This document shows positions 44,852-53,540 of a stretch of DNA of 64,000 bases, one piece after another. Every line of letters starts with the position of its first letter. Within the stretch, counting starts at the first letter, position 1. The position numbers and the translations under genes were made by a program. A model generated the notes under the pieces. The model was not told the origin of the DNA and did no database searches. It worked only from the letters and a program-made list of their open reading frames with translations. This stretch comes from Neobacillus cucumis (GTDB lineage: Bacteria > Bacillota > Bacilli > Bacillales_B > DSM-18226), in NCBI RefSeq assembly GCF_023715505.1, contig NZ_JAMBOH010000016.1, positions 1 through 64,000 on the forward strand, written 5' to 3'.

Positions 44852-45115
44852 TCACTCACTGCCAGTAATAATCAAATCGTCCTTTATGACTGCCAGGGCA
44901 GTTTCAGTGTCGACCTTTTGCCCGTCCTTCACATTCAATGAAGTGACATGTCCGCTAATGCCAATCGAAATCTCTTCAATCTTACCGTTATTGGCTTTAA
45001 TTAAAAATAATCTCTCCCATTCATATACATGGTTGTCTTTTTTGGTTAGAACTTTTTCAACGGTACCAGAACATGGACTGTAAACAGTTTCTTCAATCCT
45101 TGGCAAGTTGTTCAC
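44852..45115 (-). CDS. small biotinyl/lipoyl-like domain protein in the roc operon
   Basis: An 87-residue single domain with the barrel-sandwich pattern: IEETVYSPCSGTVEKVL, a hairpin region LFLIKANNG, then ISIGISGHVTSLNVKDGQKV and a final strand. The hairpin lysine (IKAN) is where biotin or lipoate would attach, but it lacks the EAMKM or DKA context, so modification is doubtful. It follows the glutamate dehydrogenase gene by 43 bases and ends at the operon terminator. Role in amino acid catabolism unknown. Confidence 0.6.
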   Translation of the reverse strand: MNNLPRIEETVYSPCSGTVEKVLTKKDNHVYEWERLFLIKANNGKIEEISIGISGHVTSLNVKDGQKVDTETALAVIKDDLIITGSE

Positions 45116-45158
45116 TCCTCATTTTATGATTTCATATCGGCATGACGAAATGATTATT

Positions 45159-46451
45159 CTAAACCCACCCGCGGAAGCTGGAGGCTTCAGCTACTTTTCT
45201 GATCCCTACCATATAAGCTGCTAAACGCATATCTACTTGATGTGACTTAGCAGTTTCATAAATAGTTTCAAAGGATTTCTTCATCACCTTTGCAAGCTTT
45301 TCTTCTACTTCTTCTTCAGACCAGTAATAGCCTTGATTATTTTGAACCCATTCAAAATATGAAACTGTTACTCCACCAGCGCTTGCCAAAATATCTGGAA
45401 CAAGCAGGACACCGCGTTCCGTTAAGATCGTTGTAGCCTCAAGCGTAGTTGGCCCATTGGCAGCTTCCACCACAATCGAAGCCTTAATATTGGCAGCATT
45501 TTGCGCTGTAATCTGGTTAGAAATAGCCGCAGGAACAAGAATGTCACAATCTATCTCCAAAAGTTCTTGATTGGTGATGGTTTCGGTAAATAATTGCGAA
45601 AATGTCCCAAAGCTGTCTCTTCTATCAAGCAAGTAATCAATGTCAAGACCATTTGGATCGTAAATACCGCCATATACGTCAGAAACAGCTATCACCTTTG
45701 CACCTGCATCATGCATAAATTTAGCAAGATAACTACCAGCATTCCCAAAGCCTTGAATGACCACACGGGCACCTTTTAATTCCTTATCCTTTTTCTTTAA
45801 AGCTTCTTCAATACAGATCGTTACGCCAGCTGCTGTGGCTGTTTCACGGCCTTTTGAACCTCCAAGGACTAAGGGTTTTCCGGTAATAAAACCTGGTGAG
45901 TCAAACTCGCGTAAACGGCTGTATTCATCCATCATCCACGCCATGATTTGCGAATTAGTATAGACGTCCGGTGCAGGAATATCTTTCGAAGGCCCAACAA
46001 TTTGGCTGACCGCCCGTACATAGCCACGGCTGAGTCTCTCTAGCTCTCTAAAAGACATTTGCCTTGGATCGCAAATAATTCCACCTTTACCACCGCCATA
46101 TGGAAGATCGGTAATACCACACTTTAGACTCATCCAAATCGATAATGCCTTAACCTCTTCTTCATCCACCTCTGGATGAAAGCGGACACCGCCCTTTGTT
46201 GGCCCTACAGCATCATTATGCTGTGAACGGTAGCCTGTAAAAACTTTAACTGTACCATCATCCATTCTGACAGGAATACGAACCGTCAATAAACGAAGAG
46301 GATCCTTTAAAAGCTCATACATTTCGTTTGTGTACCCTAACTTATTTAATGCTTTTCGGATTACTGTCTGTGTGGAATAAAATAAATTTAACGACTCTTG
46401 TTCCTTCTGTTGTTCCTTTGACATTTCATCAACCAATTGATTCGCAGGCAT
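45159..46451 (-). CDS. rocG: NAD-type glutamate dehydrogenase
   Basis: A 430-residue catabolic glutamate dehydrogenase that converts glutamate to 2-oxoglutarate and ammonia. Conserved parts are GGVRFHP, the active-site loop LPYGGGKGGI with the catalytic lysine, the nearby PAPDVYTN, and the Rossmann segment VVIQGFGNAGSYLAKF. Length fits the RocG/GudB group. ATG has GGGGTGG upstream. It is third in the rocA-rocD-rocG operon, consistent with a RocG role; GudB would be the alternative name. Confidence 0.9.
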   Translation of the reverse strand: MPANQLVDEMSKEQQKEQESLNLFYSTQTVIRKALNKLGYTNEMYELLKDPLRLLTVRIPVRMDDGTVKVFTGYRSQHNDAVGPTKGGVRFHPEVDEEEVKALSIWMSLKCGITDLPYGGGKGGIICDPRQMSFRELERLSRGYVRAVSQIVGPSKDIPAPDVYTNSQIMAWMMDEYSRLREFDSPGFITGKPLVLGGSKGRETATAAGVTICIEEALKKKDKELKGARVVIQGFGNAGSYLAKFMHDAGAKVIAVSDVYGGIYDPNGLDIDYLLDRRDSFGTFSQLFTETITNQELLEIDCDILVPAAISNQITAQNAANIKASIVVEAANGPTTLEATTILTERGVLLVPDILASAGGVTVSYFEWVQNNQGYYWSEEEVEEKLAKVMKKSFETIYETAKSHQVDMRLAAYMVGIRKVAEASSFRGWV

Positions 46452-46485
46452 CTATGCCACCCCTTATTTCGCTAGAGTTATATTT

Positions 46486-47685
46486 TTATGATAAAACGGT
46501 TTGAATTTTTTCAATAGCCCAATCAATTTCCTCTTTCGTAATAATGAGTGGAGGTGCAAAGCGAATAACAGTATCATGGGTTTCTTTACATAAAACACTT
46601 GCTTCTTTTAATTGTTCGCAATAAGGTCTTGCTTCTTCAGTTAATTCCACTCCAATAAACAAGCCTTTTCCGCGGATTTCTTTAATAATGGGATTGTTAA
46701 TCGCTTTTAATTGGTCAAGGAAATACTTTCCTAAATCAAGGGATCGTTCTGCTAGATGTTCTTCCTCAATAACCTCTAAGGCAGCAAGTGAAACGGCGCA
46801 AGCAAGCGGGTTTCCCCCAAATGTGGAACCGTGAGAACCTGGATTAAATACACCCAAAACGTCAGAGTTAGCAACAACACATGAGATTGGGAATACTCCG
46901 CCTCCAAGTGCTTTTCCTAAAATCAGCATATCTGGCTCAACATCTTCCCAGTCACAGGCAAACATTTTTCCCGTACGAGCCAAACCAACTTGAATTTCGT
47001 CAGCTATAAATAATACATTTTTTTCTTTACACAATTCAGAAGCTTGTTTTAAGAATCCTTCAGGAGGTAATATGATTCCTGCTTCCCCCTGAATAGGCTC
47101 CATTAAGAATGCTGCTGTATTCGGTGTAATCGCTGCCGTTAATGCCTCTAGATCACCATATGGAATTAATTTAATGCCAGGAAGCATTGGACCAAATCCA
47201 CGTTTGTACTCTGGATCTGATGATAGCGACACAGCTCCCATAGTCCTGCCATGGAAATTCCCTATGCAGGCAATGATTTCAGCTTGGTTTTCAGCAATAC
47301 CTTTTACATCATAACCCCAGCGGCGTGCTGCTTTAAGAGCGGTTTCAACTGCTTCAGCACCTGTATTCATTGGAAGTGCCATATCTTTATTTGTTAGTTT
47401 ACAAATTTTTTCATACCATGGACCAAGCTGGGCATTATGAAAGGCACGTGATGTCAACGTTACTTTATCTGCTTGATCTTTCAACGCCTGAATAATTTTC
47501 GGATGGCGGTGCCCCTGGTTAACAGCAGAATAGGCGCTCAGCATATCCATATAGCGATTCCCTTCTGGACTTTCAACCCAAACACCTTCTGCTTTCGCAA
47601 TAACGATTGGCAGTGGATGATAGTTATTTGCACCAAATTTATTTGTTTGTTCAATAATTTCCGTCGTTTTCGTCGTAACAATCAT
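46486..47685 (-). CDS. rocD: ornithine aminotransferase
   Basis: A 399-residue PLP-dependent class III aminotransferase that turns ornithine plus 2-oxoglutarate into glutamate semialdehyde and glutamate. Seen: [20 protein letters not shown] (PLP phosphate and substrate region), [21 protein letters not shown] with the PLP-binding aspartate, and [10 protein letters not shown] with the Schiff-base lysine. ATG is preceded by AAAGGGGGAAAC. 34 bases upstream of rocG in one operon. Confidence 0.94.
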   Translation of the reverse strand: MIVTTKTTEIIEQTNKFGANNYHPLPIVIAKAEGVWVESPEGNRYMDMLSAYSAVNQGHRHPKIIQALKDQADKVTLTSRAFHNAQLGPWYEKICKLTNKDMALPMNTGAEAVETALKAARRWGYDVKGIAENQAEIIACIGNFHGRTMGAVSLSSDPEYKRGFGPMLPGIKLIPYGDLEALTAAITPNTAAFLMEPIQGEAGIILPPEGFLKQASELCKEKNVLFIADEIQVGLARTGKMFACDWEDVEPDMLILGKALGGGVFPISCVVANSDVLGVFNPGSHGSTFGGNPLACAVSLAALEVIEEEHLAERSLDLGKYFLDQLKAINNPIIKEIRGKGLFIGVELTEEARPYCEQLKEASVLCKETHDTVIRFAPPLIITKEEIDWAIEKIQTVLS

Positions 47686-47744
47686 GTTCGTTTCCCCCTT
47701 TATTCTTAGGGAGCACCATTTTATGCCCCCACGCCCTTACAATT

Positions 47745-49289
47745 TTAAAGCATTTCTGATGTTGTTTTCGCCTGCATATGAAGCAATAAATAATCTGGTC
47801 CTCCTGCTTTTGAATCGGTTCCAGACATATTGAATCCGCCAAATGGCTGATAGCCAACAATAGCACCCGTACATGTACGATTAAAATAAAGATTTCCTAC
47901 GTGGAATTCTTGTCTTGCTCTTTCAATGTGCTCGCGGTTATTTGATATAAGTGCTCCTGTTAAACCATAATCAGTGTTGTTGGCAATTTTCATCATATGA
48001 TCAAAATCACGCGCCTTACAGAAGGTTACCACTGGTCCAAAAATTTCTTCCTTCATAAGGCGGGCATCTTCATCCAAGTCAGCGAGTATGGTTGGTTGAA
48101 TAAAATAACCCTTGGAGTCATCCCCTTCGCCGCCTGTCATTAATCTGCCTTCTTCTTTTCCAATTTCAATATAGCTCATGATCTTTTTGAATGATCTTTC
48201 GTCAATAACTGGTCCCATGTAAGTTTCTTGTAATTCTGGATTACCCATCGTAAGAGTTTTTGTTAGCGCAACCGCCTTTTCAAGGACAACATCATATACA
48301 TCTTGGTGAACAACAGCACGGGATCCAGCTGAACATTTTTGACCTGAGTACCCAAATGCTGAGTAGACGATTGAAGCTGCAGCAAGATCCAAATCCGCTT
48401 CATTATCAACCACAACGGTGTCTTTACCACCCATCTCGGCAATCACACGTTTCAACCAAATTTGTCCTGGATTTACTTTTGCAGCCCGTTCATAAATACG
48501 GCAGCCTACTTCGCGCGAACCTGTAAACGATACAAATCGAGTTTTCGGTTGATCTACTAAGTAATCACCAATTTGAGCACCGCTGCCAGGTACAAAGTTT
48601 AGAACTCCTTTTGGCAGTCCAGCTTCATGCATCAGTTCAACAAATTTTGCAGCCACGATTGGTGTGGAATTAGCCGGTTTTAAAAGAACCGTGTTCCCAG
48701 AGACAATTGCTGCAACCGTAGTACCAGCCATAATCGCAAGCGGGAAGTTAAATGGTGAAATGATGATTCCCACTCCAAGCGGGATGTAGTTGAATTGATT
48801 ATATTCTCCTGCCCGGCTTTGTACAGGTACACCTTCTTTAATGCTTAACATTTGTCTGGCATAATACTCGATAAAATCAATAGCTTCAGCAGTATCTGCG
48901 TCTGCTTCCTTCCATGGCTTCCCTGCTTCTTTTACTAGATAGCTAGAGAATTCATGTTTTCGGCGGCGCAGCATTGCAGCCGCACGAAAAAGGATATTGG
49001 CACGATGTTCTGGGCTCCATGTTTTCCAAGTTTCAAATGCTCCTAATGCTGCTTGCATCGCTTTTTCAGCTAGTTCTTGACTTGCCATTGAAACACAGCC
49101 AATAACCTCTTCTTTATTGGCTGGATTGATTGATTGAATTTTTTCTTCTGTTGTGATTGATTCGCCGTCAATGATAACTGGGTAATGTTTTCCGAGTTCG
49201 CTTTCAACAAAGGCAAGTGCTTCTTTAAAAGCCTGTATATTTTCTTCTTCCGCAAAATTAGTGAATGGTTCATGTGAGTATGGATACAT
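47745..49289 (-). CDS. rocA: 1-pyrroline-5-carboxylate dehydrogenase
   Basis: A 514-residue aldehyde dehydrogenase superfamily enzyme oxidising glutamate semialdehyde/P5C to glutamate with NAD. Motifs: [14 protein letters not shown] (cofactor), FTGSREVG, the general-base segment VIAEMGGKD and the catalytic cysteine in [16 protein letters not shown]-terminal [18 protein letters not shown] is typical of the P5CDH group. First gene of the rocADG operon, 36 bases from a sigma-54 promoter. Confidence 0.95.
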   Translation of the reverse strand: MYPYSHEPFTNFAEEENIQAFKEALAFVESELGKHYPVIIDGESITTEEKIQSINPANKEEVIGCVSMASQELAEKAMQAALGAFETWKTWSPEHRANILFRAAAMLRRRKHEFSSYLVKEAGKPWKEADADTAEAIDFIEYYARQMLSIKEGVPVQSRAGEYNQFNYIPLGVGIIISPFNFPLAIMAGTTVAAIVSGNTVLLKPANSTPIVAAKFVELMHEAGLPKGVLNFVPGSGAQIGDYLVDQPKTRFVSFTGSREVGCRIYERAAKVNPGQIWLKRVIAEMGGKDTVVVDNEADLDLAAASIVYSAFGYSGQKCSAGSRAVVHQDVYDVVLEKAVALTKTLTMGNPELQETYMGPVIDERSFKKIMSYIEIGKEEGRLMTGGEGDDSKGYFIQPTILADLDEDARLMKEEIFGPVVTFCKARDFDHMMKIANNTDYGLTGALISNNREHIERARQEFHVGNLYFNRTCTGAIVGYQPFGGFNMSGTDSKAGGPDYLLLHMQAKTTSEML

Positions 49290-49324
49290 TGTTTTTCCCC
49301 CTTTTGTTGTACGTAAAAATATAT

Positions 49325-49341
49325 TGCAAGTTCCGTGCCAA
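49325..49341 (-). promoter_or_regulatory. sigma-54 promoter of rocA
   Basis: TTGGCAC-GGAAC-TTGCA on the minus strand, an exact -24/-12 match. Confidence 0.9.
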
Positions 49342-49391
49342 CTTTATATTTGCAGTTTAATAGCTTTTTTACGGTAGTAATAGCCAATTAT

Positions 49392-49403
49392 TTTTGCGCA
49401 AAA
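49392..49403. promoter_or_regulatory. putative RocR site 1
   Basis: Perfect palindrome TTTTGCGCAAAA, about 50 bases upstream of the rocA -24 element. Confidence 0.45.
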
Positions 49404-49424
49404 TTTATTTTTTTAAATAAAACA

Positions 49425-49439
49425 GCAAAATTATTTTGC
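49425..49439. promoter_or_regulatory. putative RocR upstream activating site 2
   Basis: GCAAAATTATTTTGC is a perfect palindrome about a single base, 84-98 bases upstream of the rocA -24 element and 59 bases before rocR. Position suits an enhancer shared by both divergent genes. Confidence 0.55.
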
Positions 49440-49497
49440 GTTAAAACGTTTTCTTTGATTTAATAGATGCATAGAGGAAAACAAGGGGTATAACACA

Positions 49498-50904
49498 ATG
49501 GAAAAATCAAAGAATGACCTAATCTATTTAACAGGGATGTATAAGAGGATCTTGGACGAAATCGATGTAGGAGTCCATGCAGTCGATGAAACAGGTAAAA
49601 CGATTATTTATAATAAAAAAATGATGCAAATGGAATCGATGGATTTTCAGGATGTTATAGATAAAAATTTACTGGACGTGTTTATGTTTAAAGACGACCA
49701 ATCTAGTACCCTAGTAAAAGCGCTCCAAGAAGGAAAAGAAACTAGCAACGTAAAACAAACCTATTTTAATAATAAAGGAAGAGAAATTACTACCATTAAC
49801 AACACAATTCCAATCTATACAGATGATGAACTTCGGGGTGCGGTGGAAATTGCTAATGATGTTACGAAGCTGGAAAAATTAATCAAGGGCAACATGAAAA
49901 AAGGAACTTCTAAGTATACTTTTGATCATATTATCGGCAACAGCCCAGCCATAAAGGAAGTAATCGAAACGGCTAAACGTGCGACCAGAACCTCATCCTA
50001 CGTATTGATTGTTGGTGACACCGGCACAGGGAAAGAACTTTTTGCACAAAGCATCCACAACGGCAGCGAGCGGTTATCAGGACCTTTTATTTCACAAAAT
50101 TGTGCAGCCTTACCAGATAATTTAATTGAGAGTCTTCTGTTCGGCACAAAACGCGGAGCGTTCACAGGGGCTATGGATACCCCTGGATTATTTGAACAAG
50201 CAAACGGCGGCACCTTGCTACTTGATGAAATTAACTCCTTGAATCTAAATCTTCAAGCAAAATTGCTGCGAGTCCTTCAGGAAAAAACAATAAGAAGGAT
50301 TGGGGATACCAAAGACACAGCCGTTGATGTCAGAGTGATTGCCAACATGAATGAAGATCCGATTGACGCGGTTGCTAATAATCGGATGCGAAAAGACTTA
50401 TATTATCGATTAGGAGTAGTAACTATCTTTGTGCCGCCTTTAAAAGACCGTAAAGAAGATATCCCATTATTAGTGGAACAATTTATTGCAAAATACAATG
50501 AACGGTTTCAAATGCAAGTAAAAGGATTATCGGAGGAGGTCAAACTTTCTTTCTTCGAATATGATTGGCATGGAAATGTACGCGAACTTGAGCATATTAT
50601 AGAAGCAGCTATGAACATCATGATGGATGGCGAAGACTTCATCATGTACCGCCATTTACCCTACCAGTATCGCAATAAAATGCAGATGAAAGAAAGAATG
50701 ATGCCCCTATCAACTGTTGAAACTTTTATGAAAGAAACGGGAGATGTTACGGTACCATTAAAAGAACAACTAGAATTATTTGAAAAAACCTATATTGAGC
50801 ATGTTCTCAAGAAAAATGATTTTAATATTTCCAAAACAGCGAAGTTACTAGGATTAAGTCGTCAAAGCTTACAATATCGATTAAAAAAATTAAGCTTTGA
50901 GTAA
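49498..50904 (+). CDS. rocR: sigma-54-dependent activator of arginine catabolism
   Basis: A 468-residue enhancer-binding protein. An N-terminal PAS sensor (about 15-125) is followed by the AAA+ domain with Walker A GDTGTGKE (173-180), the sigma-54-contacting GAFTGA loop (220-225) and Walker B LLLDEINSL. The C-terminal Fis-type helix-turn-helix is SKTAKLLGLSRQSLQYRLKK. ATG has AAGGGG upstream. It is divergent from rocA; in B. subtilis RocR responds to ornithine or citrulline. Confidence 0.93.
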   Translation: MEKSKNDLIYLTGMYKRILDEIDVGVHAVDETGKTIIYNKKMMQMESMDFQDVIDKNLLDVFMFKDDQSSTLVKALQEGKETSNVKQTYFNNKGREITTINNTIPIYTDDELRGAVEIANDVTKLEKLIKGNMKKGTSKYTFDHIIGNSPAIKEVIETAKRATRTSSYVLIVGDTGTGKELFAQSIHNGSERLSGPFISQNCAALPDNLIESLLFGTKRGAFTGAMDTPGLFEQANGGTLLLDEINSLNLNLQAKLLRVLQEKTIRRIGDTKDTAVDVRVIANMNEDPIDAVANNRMRKDLYYRLGVVTIFVPPLKDRKEDIPLLVEQFIAKYNERFQMQVKGLSEEVKLSFFEYDWHGNVRELEHIIEAAMNIMMDGEDFIMYRHLPYQYRNKMQMKERMMPLSTVETFMKETGDVTVPLKEQLELFEKTYIEHVLKKNDFNISKTAKLLGLSRQSLQYRLKKLSFE

Positions 50905-50914
50905 GTAAAAAGAT

Positions 50915-50960
50915 AGAACGAACATGGGCATCTATATAGTCCAATGTTCGTTCTTTTTTA
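50915..50960 (+). terminator. terminator after rocR
   Basis: Stem AGAACGAACAT / ATGTTCGTTCT with an 18-nt loop, then T6. Confidence 0.85.
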
Positions 50961-51151
50961 ATTTTTTTCGAATTTAGTACAAGCTCTGTGTCAGAGTAAT
51001 CACTTTCTGAGGAGCTTTCTCATATAATATAGCAGGAGCAAAATGATATATATCAGCAACTTAGTAAAATTCCCCTTTTTACTAAAAAACCATACAAGCA
51101 TAAATATTCCATTTTTCCCCCATACTATTAAAAAACGATGAGGTGAAGAAA

Positions 51152-51358
51152 ATGGGACTACTCAACTCATTTAATCAATGGAAAGAGGCAAGATATCAAA
51201 ATCATGTCTCTACTATGAAGGAGCAAGGCAAATGCCCTGATTGTGAGGGTAGAGGGTATACAGTATACCCTTATAATGAGTTTGCCTACTTTAATTCATT
51301 TGAATGCCCAGGATGCCAAGGCAGCGGCCAATATGCAGATTGGGAAGAAATGAGGTAA
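51152..51358 (+). CDS. 68-residue zinc-finger protein with DnaJ-like CxxCxGxG repeats
   Basis: Start at ATG 51152, 6 bases after GAGGTG; an in-frame GTG at 51143 overlaps that site. Two CxxCxGxG motifs (CPDCEGRG near 31-38, CPGCQGSG near 55-62) form one four-cysteine zinc site like half of a DnaJ zinc domain. An N-terminal helix of about 25 residues precedes it. Similar small Bacillus proteins are often mislabelled methionine aminopeptidase. Function unknown. Confidence 0.72.
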   Translation: MGLLNSFNQWKEARYQNHVSTMKEQGKCPDCEGRGYTVYPYNEFAYFNSFECPGCQGSGQYADWEEMR

Positions 51359-51381
51359 TGGAAGAGGAAATTCCTAACAAA

Positions 51382-51418
51382 AATTCCCTGCATGCGGACT
51401 ATTGCAGGGAATTTTTCT
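51382..51418. terminator. bidirectional terminator between zinc-finger and VanW genes
   Basis: Perfect 11-bp stem AATTCCCTGCA / TGCAGGGAATT with T-run on the plus strand and A-rich flank. Confidence 0.85.
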
Positions 51419-51420
51419 GA

Positions 51421-52413
51421 TTAATGTTTTTTTACTTGATCTTTGTATACCTTTGCTGTTCTTATTTCGACAGTGATAGAGCCTTTTCTTACTACCGTTT
51501 TTAACAGCAGAGGAACGCCCGTCGTATTTTTAAACCGAAAATCTAACCCGCCGTAAGACACGGTTGCATCTCTTCCTGTTGGCACATATCCTACATGCAG
51601 GGAGTGATGATTCCTTTCAATATAACTGACAGCTAGTTTATCAATCGCGTTATAAAGGGTGGAAGAGGTTTGACAAATACCGCCGCCGATTCCTTCCACC
51701 AACTTCCCATCAAGAGCTTCCGGTGCTGGTTGATAGCCATGCTCGGCATCACTAGGTCCTACAGTGGTGTTAAACGAGAAGGAGTCTCCGGCACCAAGAA
51801 TGACATTATTAATCGCCTTTGCCGATAACGCGATATTTTTAGACCTGCCGGCCATTCCACTGTTAAAGTAGGTAGAATAAGAAGCAACAACTACTTCCCC
51901 CAATTGCGCAGCCTCCTCCGGCTTGTAGCCGCTAGCTGTAACATATAACGGAATTTCAACGTCGCCGCCTTTTAAAGAGGCCTGAATGATTTTTTCAGTT
52001 AGTTCTTCCTCATCAAGGATTGTTTGCGGCGTACCTTTAATCACTTGTCCATTCTCATCAAGCTTATCAAGGATCATTCTTTTATCATAACCTGGAGTGT
52101 CTTTTGTCCCCCTGGCCAATTCCCTTGTTAGTAAGGCTAATTCGGCTTTATATTTTTCATCGTCTGTCCCAAATCCCATATCCTTTGGTTTAAAGGTTTT
52201 TACAACTCTTTTGGTATTTGGGTCAATAAGATTGACAAAAACCGGCTTTTCAACTTTCTTTTTGTTCTCTGCTTTAAGATGTTTCTCTGTTGTGTTTTTT
52301 TGCTGCCCTGCTGCAATTGCTTCCTTTTCATTTGTTGTCTGCTCGCTACATCCAGCTAACCCCAATAAACATCCTGCCAATAAGATCTCGATTATTCTAG
52401 TAAACCTGCTCAT
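51421..52413 (-). CDS. VanW family lipoprotein
   Basis: A 330-residue predicted lipoprotein: basic start, hydrophobic helix and lipobox LAGC with C22. A charged linker of about 50 residues is followed by a middle domain and the VanW domain (about 185-305), including the SYSTYFN, GDSFSFNTTVGPS, GIGGGICQTSSTLYNA and NHHSLHVGYVPTGRDATVSYG blocks. VanW proteins occur in some vancomycin clusters but also widely alone; the role is probably cell-wall related. No van genes are nearby. Confidence 0.88.
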   Translation of the reverse strand: MSRFTRIIEILLAGCLLGLAGCSEQTTNEKEAIAAGQQKNTTEKHLKAENKKKVEKPVFVNLIDPNTKRVVKTFKPKDMGFGTDDEKYKAELALLTRELARGTKDTPGYDKRMILDKLDENGQVIKGTPQTILDEEELTEKIIQASLKGGDVEIPLYVTASGYKPEEAAQLGEVVVASYSTYFNSGMAGRSKNIALSAKAINNVILGAGDSFSFNTTVGPSDAEHGYQPAPEALDGKLVEGIGGGICQTSSTLYNAIDKLAVSYIERNHHSLHVGYVPTGRDATVSYGGLDFRFKNTTGVPLLLKTVVRKGSITVEIRTAKVYKDQVKKH

Positions 52414-52713
52414 TTTCCCCCATCTTTTCCTAGTGATTTAATTTGAATTTTCCACTTAATCTATTGCTATATGATTTGACGATTATTACCGAAAATAGTT
52501 TCATATTTTATCCTAATTATCCCAATTAAATTTCCATTTTCTGTAATAGATTAACAAATCATGGGTTCATTTTATCACTTTATCCTAGTAATAGTAGTAC
52601 TTTTCTAATGGCATAACTAAAAAATAAATATTTTGCACTAAAAATCTTGAATAAAAACAGTCGATAGGTAAATAGTAATATCAAGATTTTGTTCATTTTT
52701 TGGAGGTGCTTAA
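52414..52713. other. AT-rich intergenic region, 300 bp
   Basis: Contains the divergent promoters of the VanW gene and the following small gene. No convincing -35/-10 pair, hairpin or open frame stands out. Confidence 0.3.
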
Positions 52714-53061
52714 ATGTCTGTTTATGTTCATCAGACGTTTGTCATTAAACAAGATAAGTTTAAAGAAGGGATTGAAAATTTAAGGGAAATTAAAAAGTTC
52801 AGAACTGAAAATTATGATCACAAAGTCGAGATTCTCACACCAATATCCGGTGAGGATCATACCTATGCACTCCTATCGATTTATGAGGGATTAGCAGAAA
52901 TGGAATTACAAAATAAAAAAATGTTTGAAGACGAAGAGTACATAGAGTTGATTGGTCCATTTTTCCTTGAGAATATTGAACAAGGCAGTATGTATACACA
53001 AATTTATCGTTCCTTAAGTGACCGGAAACCTGATAAAAAGAAGGAAAAAGAGAAAGATTAA
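52714..53061 (+). CDS. 115-residue cytosolic protein, possible dimeric alpha-beta barrel
   Basis: ATG preceded by GGAGGTG. No signal peptide or membrane helix. The order of strand (VYVHQTFVIKQ), helix (FKEGIENLREIKKF), strand and helix recalls small ferredoxin-like/NIPSNAP-type dimeric barrels, but the similarity is only structural guesswork. The C-terminal 12 residues are a lysine/glutamate-rich tail. A strong terminator follows. Confidence 0.55.
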   Translation: MSVYVHQTFVIKQDKFKEGIENLREIKKFRTENYDHKVEILTPISGEDHTYALLSIYEGLAEMELQNKKMFEDEEYIELIGPFFLENIEQGSMYTQIYRSLSDRKPDKKKEKEKD

Positions 53062-53077
53062 TTTCATGTCTAAGCAC

Positions 53078-53108
53078 AAAAAGGGGCTAGTGCCCCTTTT
53101 GTGTTTTT
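53078..53108 (+). terminator. terminator after the 115-residue protein gene
   Basis: Perfect stem AAAAGGGGC / GCCCCTTTT with a 4-nt loop, then GTGTTTTTT. Confidence 0.85.
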
Positions 53109-53540
53109 TACCAAAGTTTCGCCAAATCTTGGAACTTTGGAGTAATAATATAAAGGCAATCTCTATTTCCAAATAATTCAACTACCAGACTAGAGAAGAA
53201 TACAAGGCGCTGCTTTATATAATCAACTACCTATCTTATTAACACAGGGGCAGTATGTTGAATTAAGGTGGTCATTTCATTTAAAAATATCTCCACCCCG
53301 ATAGGTAATCCCCCAATGATATTTAAGGTTATCACGGTTAATTCCTGGAGTTAAATGGCCTGGAAATGATTTTGCAGTTCATGGATAATGGATAATATAT
53401 TGATACGATTAAAGTACGGGTTGACCACTTCTTTTGATTTTTTATTAGAGTATGCAAAATTTGTTGGCAGGCCTTAAGAATTTCCTCTGCATTATCGATC
53501 AAGACTATTCAACCACCCTGGTTTATTATGATTTTTTAAA
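53109..53540 (-). other. decayed region, no intact gene
   Basis: Minus-strand translations give short peptide-like stretches broken by stops (for example GLPIGVEIFLNEMTTLIQH near 53250-53320, and NAEEILKACQQILH near 53460-53510). It continues downstream of the molybdoenzyme relic and may be a second wrecked gene of the same unit. I cannot assign it. Confidence 0.35.

Noticed and set aside
52414..52713. Regulatory RNA between the VanW and following genes
   Set aside because: No stable hairpin or promoter-terminator pair is visible; simple AT-rich spacer.
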